A stretch of 64,000 nt of DNA from Paenibacillus sp. sptzw28 (GTDB lineage Bacteria; Bacillota; Bacilli; Paenibacillales; Paenibacillaceae): the NCBI RefSeq assembly GCF_019550795.1, contig NZ_CP080545.1:3134001-3198000 (forward strand), given 5' to 3'. This document shows positions 46,223 to 55,210 of this stretch, in pieces. Each line of letters opens with the position of its first letter. The stretch's first letter is position 1. The notes under the pieces are model-generated. The model was not told where the DNA came from and ran no database searches. It saw nothing but the letters and a program-made list of their open reading frames with translations. The position numbers and the translations under genes were made by a program.

Positions 46223-47143
46223 GTGGTGATAAAAGTGAGCGGCGTGTATCATGCAGGCGAATTGACTGTGCAAAAACTGGCGGGGGCGGAAATCGTTGCG
46301 CAGCAAAACGGAACAGGCATAAAACCTGTGATTTTAAAAGGGGCAATGGCGTTCCTTCGAACGCAATCGCTAATCTTAGCGTCTTCCGTCGACGGGTATG
46401 GTAGAGTGTGGAGTTCTTTTCTAACGGGCGAGCCGGGTTTTATCAATGTTACGTCCGAGAATACGTTAAGGATAATATCCATACCAGTCGCAAGCGATCC
46501 TCTGGTCGGAAATATCGCATCAAACCCGGAGATCGGCTTATTGGCGATCGACTTCAACAGAAGAATCCGAATGAGAATCAACGGGCAAGGCCATTTTGAC
46601 GAAGACCGACGGTTATCGGTAACAACGGAGCAAGTATATGGAAACTGTCCGAAGTACATACAGAAACGATCGTTGCAACCGAGCGGCGGCCTCCATAGAA
46701 CTCTGAAATCCGTAGAGCAAAGCTTTCACTTAAATTCGAAGCAGCAAGAATGGATTCGAAAAAGCGACACGTTCTTCATTGGCAGCGCCAGCTTGGAAGG
46801 GAAAGCGGATGTCTCTCACCGAGGGGGGAATCCCGGATTTGTAAAGGTTGCCGATGCAAACACGCTGCTTTTCCCCGATTACTTCGGAAACTCCATGTTC
46901 AATACCCTCGGAAATATTTATAGCAATCCCAGCTCTAGTCTATTGTTTATTGATTTTGATAGCGGTAACTCCCTTCAACTTACCGGACGATCGACAATCA
47001 TTTGGGACGAGAACGAAATATCCAGCTTTGCGGGGGCGGAACGGTTGGTTCAGTTTGTTATCGATGAAGTCATTTATACGGAATACAGATCTTCGCTTAG
47101 CTGGGATATATTCGAGTATTCCCCGGCCAATCCAACATTGTAA
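46223..47143 (+). CDS. Pyridoxamine-phosphate-oxidase-like flavin protein (tandem split barrel)
   Basis: A 306-residue protein apparently with two FMN-binding split-barrel units. The first has AFLRTQSLILASSVDGYGRV and GEPGFINVTSENTLRI; the second has DTFFIGSASLEGKADVSHRG and NPGFVKVADANTLLFPDY, with FNTLGNIYSNPSSSLLFID. Relatives bind FMN, F420 or heme and reduce or detoxify small molecules. The GTG at 46223 (GGAGG 9 bases upstream) is used, but in-frame GTGs at 46226 and 46235 are possible. It is followed 32 bases later by the DsrE-like gene. Confidence 0.78.
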   Translation: MVIKVSGVYHAGELTVQKLAGAEIVAQQNGTGIKPVILKGAMAFLRTQSLILASSVDGYGRVWSSFLTGEPGFINVTSENTLRIISIPVASDPLVGNIASNPEIGLLAIDFNRRIRMRINGQGHFDEDRRLSVTTEQVYGNCPKYIQKRSLQPSGGLHRTLKSVEQSFHLNSKQQEWIRKSDTFFIGSASLEGKADVSHRGGNPGFVKVADANTLLFPDYFGNSMFNTLGNIYSNPSSSLLFIDFDSGNSLQLTGRSTIIWDENEISSFAGAERLVQFVIDEVIYTEYRSSLSWDIFEYSPANPTL

Positions 47144-47175
47144 ATTAACGACCAAATTATAGGAGGATGAAGTAC

Positions 47176-47544
47176 ATGCCAACAGCGAATAAATATGTGA
47201 TTATTATCCAAGCGAATCAACAGGATGTAGGTAAAGCGGTTCATGGTTTGTTATATGGTCAGGAACTGCATGACGAGGGTTATGAAGTAGAGGTTCTCTT
47301 CGACGGTGCCGGTACGGAATGGCCGAGTGAGCTTAGCAAGGCAGACCATCCGTTCAACTCGTTGTACAAACAAGTCATGAAATCGGGGATTATTAAAGGC
47401 GGATGCCAAGCGTGCTCCGGATTCCACGATATTGAAGATGAAATCCAGAAAGCAGGGGTATCGTTGGTGGGGATTGAGAAAACCGGCGGACATATTCCGT
47501 TTGCTCAATATATCAAAGACGGATTTTTACCGATCATTCTTTAA
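47176..47544 (+). CDS. DsrE-family protein
   Basis: A 122-residue DsrE/F-like protein (YVIIIQANQQDVGKAVHGLL, FDGAGTEWPSEL, GGCQACSGFHDIEDEIQKAG, FLPIIL). Family members carry or sense sulfur through Cys residues; a C-x-x-C pair is present in GGCQACSG. The ATG at 47167 touches the GGAGG, so ATG 47176 with normal spacing is chosen. It is probably cotranscribed with the PNPOx-like gene, suggesting a shared redox or detoxification task. Confidence 0.8.
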   Translation: MPTANKYVIIIQANQQDVGKAVHGLLYGQELHDEGYEVEVLFDGAGTEWPSELSKADHPFNSLYKQVMKSGIIKGGCQACSGFHDIEDEIQKAGVSLVGIEKTGGHIPFAQYIKDGFLPIIL

Positions 47545-47717
47545 TAATATGTTCGTCCTTTATAACGAAATCACGGGAAATAGCGGGCTGCCTTAGCGGT
47601 CCGCTATTTCTCTATCTCGCTGCGCTAAGACTGCTAGGAACCATGTATAATGTAGAGAAGAACATTAAGCATCCACCTGCCGGTAAGTTCAACGAGATGT
47701 TAGAGGGGAGTATTTCA

Positions 47718-48620
47718 TTGACTCTACAACAATTAAAGTACGTAATTGAGGTCGCGGTCCGGGGCTCCATTAATGAAGCTGCCAAGCGATTGTTTATTTC
47801 TCAGCCAAGTCTTTCAAATGCGATTAAGGATCTGGAAGAAGAAATGCAGTTTGAGATTTTTGAAAGATCCAATAAAGGGATCTCACTTTCCAAGGAAGGT
47901 GTTGAATTCTTAAGCTATGCCAGGCAGGTAGTCGAGCAGGCGGAATTGTTGGAAAGCCGATACCTGAATGCTAAGCCTTCCCCGCAGCATTTTTCGGTAT
48001 CTACTCAGCATTATGCTTTCGCGGTGAATGCATTTGTTACTCTGGTTCGGGAGTATGGCCAGGATGAATATGAGTTAACTTTACGAGAGACCAAAACCTA
48101 TGAAATTATCGAAGATGTCAAAGGTTTACGCAGTGAAATAGGGATCTTATATCTTAATGAGTTTAACAGGAAAGTCATCGACAAGCTGCTCAAAACCGCA
48201 GGTTTGCAATTCAACAGCTTATTCACGGCAAAGCCGCATATTTTCATCAGTATTAAAAACCCGCTGGCCAAGCAATCCATCGTGACGATTGACCAGCTTC
48301 AGAACTACCCGTATCTGTCCTTTGATCAAGGGGAGTATAATTCTTTTCATTTTTCAGAAGAGATTCTTAGCACGATGTCACATAAGAAGAGCATTCGTGT
48401 GAATGACCGTGCGACGCTTTTCAATTTATTGATTGGACTTAATGGATATACCATATCGACAGGGGTGCTAAGCGCCGATTTGAACGGTAATGAAATTATT
48501 CCCGTACCTTTGGATTGTGAGGAAACGATCAATGTCGGTTGGATTTCTCATAAAAATGCTTCGCTTTCCAAGCTCGGAGCGGCCTATATAGAAGCGCTGG
48601 TGGAGGCAATCTCCCGATAA
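47718..48620 (+). CDS. LysR-family transcriptional regulator
   Basis: A 300-residue LysR protein. The winged helix-turn-helix is LTLQQLKYVIEVAVRGSINE and AAKRLFISQPSLSNAIKDLE; residues 90-295 form the effector-binding domain. A TTG at 47718, 7 bases after GAGGGGAG, gives the usual family start and length. The gene lies directly upstream of metE with a palindromic box between, so it probably controls metE or methionine/cysteine metabolism (inference). Confidence 0.87.
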   Translation: MTLQQLKYVIEVAVRGSINEAAKRLFISQPSLSNAIKDLEEEMQFEIFERSNKGISLSKEGVEFLSYARQVVEQAELLESRYLNAKPSPQHFSVSTQHYAFAVNAFVTLVREYGQDEYELTLRETKTYEIIEDVKGLRSEIGILYLNEFNRKVIDKLLKTAGLQFNSLFTAKPHIFISIKNPLAKQSIVTIDQLQNYPYLSFDQGEYNSFHFSEEILSTMSHKKSIRVNDRATLFNLLIGLNGYTISTGVLSADLNGNEIIPVPLDCEETINVGWISHKNASLSKLGAAYIEALVEAISR

Positions 48621-48641
48621 ATGTTTTGATATAGCAAAAAG

Positions 48642-48657
48642 CTATAACTAGCTATAG
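48642..48657. promoter_or_regulatory. Palindromic box between lysR and metE
   Basis: CTATAACTAGCTATAG, embedded in GCTATAAC-TAGCTATAG repeats and followed by TTTATTT. Its form recalls the TATAGTTT-type boxes bound by LysR-family methionine regulators of Firmicutes. No S-box riboswitch is visible before metE. Confidence 0.45.
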
Positions 48658-48729
48658 TTTATTTCAGTTACACTATATCTGCGAAACCGTGATATCTTTC
48701 TTGTAACAATGTGTAGAGGAGCTTACAAG

Positions 48730-51018
48730 ATGATAAAAAGCAGTGTTTTGGGATATCCGCGTATTGGTGAAGATAGAGAATGGAAGAGAGCACTTGAAGC
48801 GTTCTGGTCCGGCAAGCTCGAAGAATCGGAATTTCATCGTGAGCTGCAGGAGATTCGATTGAATCATTTGCGCAAGCAGCAGGAGAAGGGAGTCGACTTG
48901 ATCCCGGTTAATGATTTCAGCTATTATGATCATGTTCTTGATACAGCGACAATGTTCGGAATTATTCCAAAACGCTTTTCTTATGAGGGCGGCGTCGTAC
49001 CATTGTCTGTTTATTACGGTATAGCCCGTGGTACGAAGGATGCTGCAGCAAGCGAAATGACCAAGTGGTTCAATACGAACTATCACTATATCGTACCAGA
49101 GCTGGAAGGAGTATCGCCGGCGCTTACCGAGAATAAACCCCTGCTAGCGTACCGGGAAGCGAAGGAGAAGCTCGGGATCGAGGGTAAGCCGGTTATCGTC
49201 GGGCCTTTGACCTTCCTGAAGCTATCAAAAGGATACAGTAAATCGGAGACAGACTCGTGGCTCGGGAAATTGCTGCCGCTTTATGTACAGCTGCTGCAGG
49301 AGCTTGAGGCAGAAGGTGTTCAATGGGTACAAATAGACGAGCCGATTCTCGTAACGAAGTTAAGCGCAGATGATGTGCAGCATTTGAAGTCAATCTATGA
49401 GACGTTTGCAGCAGCAGTACCGAACCTTAATATCATGCTGCAAACCTATTTTGAGTCGGTTGCTTACTACAAAGAAATTGTCTCACTGCCTGTAACAGGT
49501 ATAGGGCTTGACTTCGTACATGGCTTCTCTGGTAATATCTCGTCAATTAAAGAGGTTGGTTTTCCATCGGACAAGATTCTGGGTGCAGGGATCATTGACG
49601 GACGTGGTATATGGAAGGCTTCATTGCGCGAGAAACTGAAAGTAATAGAAGCGCTCTCCGAATTCGTTACAAACGACCGGCTAATTGTGCAGTCGTCATG
49701 CAGCTTGCTGCATGTTCCGGTCACTGTAAGAAATGAGACGAAGCTCTTAAGTGAATTGAGGAATGCCCTTGCATTTGCCGATGAGAAGCTGGGCGAACTT
49801 GTCCTTCTGGCAAAAGCAGTCTCTTCGGGCGGAACTGGAGTTACAGCTGAGCTAGAAGAATGCGACCGTGTTCTACAGGCGCTCGAGCATTCAAGCGAGC
49901 GGAATCGTAAAGAAATTCAGCATGCCGTCGCGGACATCAGTGGACAGCAGCCAAAACGCAGTGTTCCTTTTTCGGAGCGTCATCTTGCTCAACAGAAAAG
50001 ATGGCAATTGCCGATTTTTCCAACGACGACGATTGGCAGCTTTCCACAATCAGCAGAGGTGCGCAAAGCGCGTCAATTGTGGCGCAAGGGTGATTGGGAC
50101 AATGAGCAGTATGCGGATTTCATCCGGGAACAAATCGACATCTGGATTAAACTGCAGGAAGAAATCGGGCTGGATGTTCTCGTACATGGGGAATTTGAAA
50201 GAACTGACATGGTCGAGTTCTTTGGTGAGAAGCTGGCGGGCTTCGCTTTCACACAGTTCGGCTGGGTGCAGTCTTATGGTTCTCGCTGCGTAAAACCGCC
50301 AATTATCTTCGGAGATGTGGCGTTTGAAGAGGCGATGACTGTCGAGGAAACGAAATATGCCCAATCGAAGACTGAACGTCCCGTTAAAGGCATGCTGACC
50401 GGCCCAATTACAATAATGAACTGGTCATTCGTCCGCGAGGATATCTCGCGCGAACAAATTGCCTATCAACTGGCATATGCGCTAAGACAAGAGGTAGAGG
50501 CGCTAGAGGAGGCGGGCATTGGCATGATACAGGTAGATGAGCCCGCTGTTCGCGAGGGACTTCCGCTTAAGGAAGAAGATCAAGCGAATTACCTGGCTTG
50601 GGCTGTGAAAGCGTTCCGCATGACCACATGTACGGTTCGGGATACGACTCAAATTCACACGCATATGTGTTATTGTGAGTTCCATGACATGATTGATTCG
50701 ATCGAAGAAATGGATGCGGATGTGATTTCGATTGAGACATCGCGCAGTCATGGCGAGCTGATTCATAGCTTTGAGCTGAACACATACAAACTAGGCATTG
50801 GATTAGGTGTATACGACATACACAGTCCACGTATTCCGCGTGTAGAGGAAATGACCAGTATGATCGAACGCGCTTTGCGAGTGCTTGATCCGAAACTATT
50901 CTGGATCAATCCGGATTGCGGACTTAAAACGCGCGGATATCAGGAAACGGTAGAATCCTTGCGCAACATGGTCGAAGCCACGCAGATTGCGCGCGCAAAG
51001 CATTCCTTAAAGGTTTAA
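48730..51018 (+). CDS. metE: Cobalamin-independent methionine synthase MetE
   Basis: A 762-residue enzyme transferring the methyl group of 5-methyltetrahydropteroyltriglutamate to homocysteine. The length equals B. subtilis MetE. N-terminal GYPRIGEDREWKRALEAFW; C-terminal catalytic domain with FPTTTIGSFPQSAEVRKAR, zinc ligands in IHTHMCYCEFHD (His and Cys), and a final Cys in FWINPDCGLKTRG; IQVDEPAVREG binds homocysteine. The ATG at 48730 follows GAGGAGCTTACAAG. It is followed by a strong terminator. Confidence 0.96.
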   Translation: MIKSSVLGYPRIGEDREWKRALEAFWSGKLEESEFHRELQEIRLNHLRKQQEKGVDLIPVNDFSYYDHVLDTATMFGIIPKRFSYEGGVVPLSVYYGIARGTKDAAASEMTKWFNTNYHYIVPELEGVSPALTENKPLLAYREAKEKLGIEGKPVIVGPLTFLKLSKGYSKSETDSWLGKLLPLYVQLLQELEAEGVQWVQIDEPILVTKLSADDVQHLKSIYETFAAAVPNLNIMLQTYFESVAYYKEIVSLPVTGIGLDFVHGFSGNISSIKEVGFPSDKILGAGIIDGRGIWKASLREKLKVIEALSEFVTNDRLIVQSSCSLLHVPVTVRNETKLLSELRNALAFADEKLGELVLLAKAVSSGGTGVTAELEECDRVLQALEHSSERNRKEIQHAVADISGQQPKRSVPFSERHLAQQKRWQLPIFPTTTIGSFPQSAEVRKARQLWRKGDWDNEQYADFIREQIDIWIKLQEEIGLDVLVHGEFERTDMVEFFGEKLAGFAFTQFGWVQSYGSRCVKPPIIFGDVAFEEAMTVEETKYAQSKTERPVKGMLTGPITIMNWSFVREDISREQIAYQLAYALRQEVEALEEAGIGMIQVDEPAVREGLPLKEEDQANYLAWAVKAFRMTTCTVRDTTQIHTHMCYCEFHDMIDSIEEMDADVISIETSRSHGELIHSFELNTYKLGIGLGVYDIHSPRIPRVEEMTSMIERALRVLDPKLFWINPDCGLKTRGYQETVESLRNMVEATQIARAKHSLKV

Positions 51019-51053
51019 GTGATCGATAAAGTAAAGATCTATAAAAGATAACT

Positions 51054-51077
51054 AAGCCGCGGCGCCGCGGCTTTTTT
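51054..51077 (+). terminator. Intrinsic terminator of metE
   Basis: AAGCCGCGGC and GCCGCGGCTT form a perfect 20-bp palindrome, followed by TTTTTT. Confidence 0.9.
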
Positions 51078-51109
51078 CAGTTATTCATCATGACAATTTC
51101 ACAAAACCC

Positions 51110-51147
51110 GTATTTTGTACAAATGTATAAAAACCGATTTAATCCCT
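51110..51147 (+). repeat. 38-bp direct repeat, left copy (possible attachment site)
   Basis: Begins GTATTTTGTACA and ends AATCCCT; 33 of 38 bases match the copy at 54107-54144 in the same orientation. The pair encloses the decayed tyrosine recombinase and the IS110 copy, as expected of attL/attR of an integrated element. It lies just after the metE terminator. Confidence 0.5.
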
Positions 51148-51216
51148 TTCGGCCATTGGTTTTTTATATATTGTTACACATTATATGATGATCAAAATAA
51201 TAAGTACTAAAGTCCG

Positions 51217-51261
51217 ACAAAACAACCCCCAATCAAATCATTTGATTGGAGGTTGTTTTGT
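51217..51261. repeat. 22-bp inverted repeat between metE and IS110 copy 1
   Basis: Arms 51217-51238 and 51240-51261 pair with one mismatch around a single base; the sequence is CAAAACAACC...GGTTGTTTTG. The descending arm is T-rich, so it could be a two-way terminator or the end of a mobile element. Confidence 0.6.
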
Positions 51262-51323
51262 GTGAATCTTGCTATAATTTTGTTTCGTCTCGACGTTGTG
51301 GTCTGCGTAATTGAGCTCCCTCA

Positions 51324-52735
51324 TTCTCCACGCCGCCCCTGGAGGTTTTCACTCCCATGTCTCAACGGGTCTACGCCCTTTCATTCCTTCGTTACACCTG
51401 TCCAAGGGGTGGAGGCCGGTCTTGCTATCGTTACGGGTCGGTGCCCTTTGGTTCAATTCATCCGGTACCCCGTGCTTTCTTTGAAATCCCGCGAATAAGC
51501 CAAAACTCGTACAACGAAACGGTAAGTATAGGTTAAGCAGCTAGCTGGATTGGCATCGTTTTTGGAGCGTTGTAAGCTTCGCCGCTGCGAGCCATTCCAA
51601 CTAAGATTCTGGCTAATTTGCCACACAGCTTCATAATGGACCTCATTTTCTTCATCTTCTTTGTCTGTACATTGTATGCATGGATGGCTTTAAACTCCGA
51701 ATTATTAGCAACTAAACTCATGGTCATCATGAAGATGAAACGTCGGAGACGAGAGCGTCCACGTTTGATAATCTTCATCTGTCCGGTCCATTTACCTGAG
51801 CTTGCTTCTGCAAGGTTGAGACCAGCATGACGCAGTAAGGCATTACCGTGAACAAAGCCGCTTAAATCCCCCGCCTCACCTAGAATACCAGCTAACGAAA
51901 TCGCACTTATCCCTTTGACAGCAAGCATGGATTTCGCAAATGGAATGCGATCCAAAACAGCGATTATCTCCGTTTCTACTGTTTGCAATTGCCGCCAAGC
52001 AAGGTCGTACTCATCGAGCAGCTGCTTCAAGTGAAGCTTGTAGGCATGTGTGGCTTGCTTAGAACCCACAGATTTGTAAGCCAATGAGATAAGAGCTCGA
52101 GCTTTTCGCTCACCAGAATGCCGTTTCATAATCGATTTCCAACGTTGTAAAACGTCTTGAGGCTGTAATTTACACAATTCTTCGGGCGTTGGGAAAAGAC
52201 GAAGAGTGGCCAATGAACCGGCACACATGATGTTTTTGAAAACTTGTCGCAGCTCAGGAAAAACAACGTCGACCCAGCGATGAATTTGGTTCTTGGCACT
52301 AACGAGTCTCGTAACGACAGAGTCGCGGTTTGAGAGAAAAACACGTAGTTCATCGAATGCTTCTGGTGTGTTGCGAGTGAACGAGTAGTAGCCGTTTTTG
52401 ACCATATCTGCGATGACCAGGGCATCCTTTTTGTCACTCTTGGATGGCGTATTGTCGCGATTTTCCTTGTTCTTTTTCACGAGATGTGGATTGACTAGAA
52501 CAACTTCAAACTGACGATTTGAGAGCCACCTGGAGAGGTTAAGCCAGTAGTGTCCGGTAGGCTCCATACCGACAATGGCTGCTGTTAAAGCGTGAGCGGA
52601 TTGCAGCGACTGGATCCACCGAAGAAGGCTATTAAAACCCTCTTCATCGTTTGAGAAGGATAGGGGATTACCGACCACGATTCCCCGAAAATTAAAGGTT
52701 TATCTTGTACTTTTTCTAGTAAACGCACAGCTGTT
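51324..52735 (-). mobile_element. IS110-family element, copy 1 (damaged)
   Basis: Includes the transposase pseudogene and about 210 bp of the 3' non-coding region. From 51324 onward it is the same as the copy at the window end (63758-64000) except for single differences such as CACCTGTCC versus CACCTGGCC. The outer about 150 bp of the non-coding end seen in the other two copies is missing, and the 5' end is joined directly to the dead recombinase gene. It cannot be an autonomous element. Confidence 0.75.
51533..52735 (-). pseudogene. IS110-family transposase, N-terminal deletion/frameshift
   Basis: About 380 residues are intact from VGNPLSFSNDEEGF onward: the DEDD motifs GMEPTGHYW and SKSDKKDALVIADM, and the C-terminal Tnp_20 domain with AGILGEAGDLSGFVHGNALL and SSGKWTGQMKIIKRGRSRLR, which carries the Ser nucleophile region. 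The N-terminus with the first catalytic Asp (GVDIAQETH in copy 2) is missing: upstream DNA gives LLEKVQDKPLI in another frame, joined to NFRGIVVGNP after a deletion. The protein should be inactive. Confidence 0.8.
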
Positions 52736-52739
52736 GACA

Positions 52740-53958
52740 CTACGTTTCCATCCCCTCATAAAACTCATTTAACCAGTCTTGTTTCTCTTCGGAGTTCTCC
52801 AACTCGAAAACCGTATGTATCGGCTTCGCGATCGGTGAGCGCGACTTGGCTGATTTGAAGTACTCTTTCTCACGCTTCATATAGCTCTCCTGAAGCTTCT
52901 CATGCAAGTCTCGGAACTTCTCCTCATCGTAATAATGTTCATACACGGTTAATGTATCTGGGTCTCGCCATTTCATGTACTCAATTAGCTGCTTCTTCTT
53001 GTCTTCGATTTGGGCTGCCGTTTCCGATTGTTCATAAATGCCGCGCAGCATCGAGGTCACAAACCAGTGCCTTGCTTTATGCGGGTTTAGTTTGAGTCCG
53101 GAGTTCTTGGTGATCGTGGTCCAATTCGAATAAAACGCTGAGTAAGTGTATGGAGTGCCTCTGGTCGACAAAAATAAAGGTTCGCCGTCAGGCAAGTCGT
53201 TGAACTTTACTTGTGTGCTTGCGAATTGACGTCGCTCCGAGTTCACATATTTGATCAGTAATTTCAGTGTCTCCGGAGAAATTCGAATGAACTTAATTCG
53301 CCGTTTAAAGCTGCCTTTGTTCGTCGCGGCTAATTCATGCATAGCGATAAGGCAGATCCCAGTCCCCAATGATCTCAGGGACCCATTCTTCATTGATAAT
53401 TTTAAAGTAGGAATCCGTTTGTTTCCTATAGGAGAGCGGCTCTTCGGTACCGGCTGCCTTGGGCATCCTTGGTCTGTTCCCCCTTTCCCCCGGCTGCTCA
53501 GAAACACTTTCTTTGAATTCTAAATCGATTAGTGGATTGGCGTGGGAATACTTCTTTAAGCGGATCATGGTCTTATAAAACCCTTTAATGGCGGACAGGA
53601 ACAGTTGAACTGTTTTGGAGCTTTTGCTCGTCAAATAAACGCCCTCATGCCCGTCTCTGCCGCGGATCTTACAGTGCATCTGGTCTAACAAATACTGCCT
53701 GACTGCCTCCTTAACGGCTTCCGATTCGTCATCCCACCAGACCTTTCTTGCCTTGTAGCGACTTTGGTACTTTAACCAATAAAAGAACGGTTCCAGGACG
53801 TTTAAATAAGCGATAACGGAGCTCTCACTGATCCTGTTGACCTGATCGTGATAAAACTCCGTCAGAGGAATGAATGCCTCCTTCGAATCGTCAAATACAA
53901 TGAGACGGTATTTGCTGCTCACTCCCTCCGGACAGTATACATGGAAAAATGAAGCCAT
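52740..53958 (-). pseudogene. Tyrosine-type site-specific recombinase, internally deleted
   Basis: Two overlapping frames together give a phage-integrase-like protein. 53958 to about 53340 encodes the N-terminal core-binding part (MASFFHVYCPEGVSSKYRLI, good GGAGGAGGG site). From about 53345 to 52740, in another frame, comes the catalytic end with HKARHWFVTSMLRG (H-x-x-R) and YEHYYDEEKF (nucleophile Tyr). The segment between, which should carry the first catalytic Arg, is absent, so a deletion plus frame change has killed the gene. Its 3' end abuts IS110 copy 1. Confidence 0.8.
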
Positions 53959-54106
53959 TTCCTTCCCTCCTCCCCACCTTCATCCTCACAAAAAAGCGGA
54001 CATTTCCGTTCCCTGAAACGGATGTCCACATATGATGTGTAACACTATATGAAAATACAGTAGAATCATAGGCTCGTCAACGAAACTTAACAATTGATAT
54101 TACATT

Positions 54107-54144
54107 GTATTTTGTACATATGTCTATAAATCGATTGAATCCCT
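54107..54144 (+). repeat. 38-bp direct repeat, right copy (possible attachment site)
   Basis: Starts GTATTTTGTACA, ends AATCCCT; partner of 51110-51147 with 5 mismatches. It is about 150 bp upstream of the recombinase gene. Confidence 0.5.
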
Positions 54145-54174
54145 CAAACGTATTCAGTAGCGTTCCAATGTCGG

Positions 54175-54216
54175 ACGACAAGAACTTCTATACAAAAACG
54201 ACAAGAACTTCTATAC
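54175..54216 (+). repeat. Tandem 23-bp repeat, two copies
   Basis: ACGACAAGAACTTCTATAC occurs at 54175-54193 and 54198-54216, with AAAA between them. It lies 30 bases outside the right direct repeat. Iterated short sites of this sort beside a recombinase could be arm-type binding sites or a transposon end. Confidence 0.55.
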
Positions 54217-54291
54217 ATAAATGCTTTCTCACTTCTGCCGCAGCACTCCTGCTGTTTTGGAAGCTGGTTAAAAATTTCCACTAGTTCCTTT

Positions 54292-54393
54292 TCAAACTAA
54301 TCTTTGATATCTCTTTGTAACCAAACCCCAAATCCTGGTCCCTAAAAAAAGAAGAAAATATAAACCAATGAATAATATCAATCCCCTTACCAT
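54292..54393 (-). CDS. Small hydrophobic peptide, one membrane helix
   Basis: A 33-residue peptide, MVRGLILFIGLYFLLFLGTR then IWGLVTKRYQRLV, with one membrane helix and a basic tail. The ribosome binding site GGAGGTG at 7-base spacing is excellent, which supports translation. The family is not recognised; size and shape fit a small membrane regulator or a type I toxin-like peptide. It follows cassette-type repeat unit 1 on the minus strand. Confidence 0.5.
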   Translation of the reverse strand: MVRGLILFIGLYFLLFLGTRIWGLVTKRYQRLV

Positions 54394-54431
54394 TTTATAC
54401 ACCTCCAATAACCGATTTAACCATTAAACGT

Positions 54432-54467
54432 CACGACAAGCAAGCTCCTCACTATCGTACCCGTTAG
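54432..54467 (-). repeat. Cassette-type intergenic unit 1 (partial)
   Basis: On the minus strand: CTAACGGGTACGATAG (54467-54452), then GTGAGGAGC and a short weak fold. It has the first core of the family but no clear second core, so it is either truncated or diverged. It precedes the small hydrophobic peptide gene. Confidence 0.55.
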
Positions 54468-54500
54468 CCATCCATGCATCTCTTATGCTGCACCACAGAG

Positions 54501-54526
54501 CATGAAAGTTAATCCGTTCTTTCATG
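54501..54526 (-). terminator. Hairpin after the signal-peptidase-like gene
   Basis: CATGAAAG and CTTTCATG with a 10-base loop, 55 bases after the stop. There is no T-tract; weak support. Confidence 0.4.
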
Positions 54527-54580
54527 GTAGCTTAAAGGTGGAATGATTATTCCTCACTCCTGCATAAGTTAATTTTTATT

Positions 54581-55171
54581 CTATTTCTGATTAATACCAG
54601 GTTTTTCATATCCCACGACTTTTCCTAAGACATCTTGTTTTAAAAAAGCTCCCGCCGTTTGACTGTCATTGAATCCTCTCCAACGAACATCCGCCAAGAT
54701 AAAGTACTCGTTTTCTTTCAACGCTACAGCGTTCCATGAATCACTGTTGTCAGAGGTAGAATCATTGCCATAAAACACGTCCAGTTTGTTATCATTAATA
54801 TAGACTTGGCCCTTTTTAATGCGCACCGTTTCACCAGGGAGCCCCACGACTCTTGCAATATCTGTGTCTTGTTCTTTTTTGTTTTTTGTTTTGAACACTA
54901 CAATATCCCCGCGGGAAATGTCATGTTGCTCATAGTATTTCAAGTCTACTAACACTTCGTTGCCCATGCCAAAAGGATGTGGGTGACTATAACCAACTTC
55001 TGATAACATTCCGTCTGTTCTTACCTTTACCTTCTTTAACGATGGGTCAGGATTCTCAATCACCTTTATTTTATCTACTGTCACGGTGTCAGTGACGGTT
55101 TCGGTACAACCGCTCAAAATCAAGGCAATGAATAGCATTAAAAGAACCATTATCTTTCGTCTCAAGATCAT
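54581..55171 (-). CDS. Signal peptidase I-like (S26) lipoprotein, probably inactive
   Basis: A 196-residue protein with a lipobox LILSGC. The SPase I fold is recognisable: GNEVLVDLKYYEQHDISRGD, IVVFK, RVVGLPGETVRIKKGQVYIN and the box E-like ENEYFILADVRWRGFNDS. The catalytic Lys of KRVIGLPGD is Ala here (DIARVVGLPG), and the Ser before Met appears as Gly (RTDGMLSE). So the Ser/Lys dyad seems lost, while lipidation would hold it outside the membrane. ATG 55171 is 5 bases from AAAGGAG. It is flanked by units 1 and 2 of the cassette-type repeats. Confidence 0.7.
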   Translation of the reverse strand: MILRRKIMVLLMLFIALILSGCTETVTDTVTVDKIKVIENPDPSLKKVKVRTDGMLSEVGYSHPHPFGMGNEVLVDLKYYEQHDISRGDIVVFKTKNKKEQDTDIARVVGLPGETVRIKKGQVYINDNKLDVFYGNDSTSDNSDSWNAVALKENEYFILADVRWRGFNDSQTAGAFLKQDVLGKVVGYEKPGINQK

Positions 55172-55210
55172 CTTCACTCCTTTCTTGCGGCTACGTGTTC
55201 TAATTTTGGA

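Larger units (their letters stand above)
53959..54291. other. 333-bp gap: recombinase upstream region and element edge
   Basis: Contains the ribosome binding site of the recombinase, a hairpin GGACATTTCCGTT with AACGGATGTCC (about 53998-54028), the right 38-bp direct repeat and the 23-bp tandem repeats. No gene is seen. Confidence 0.5.
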
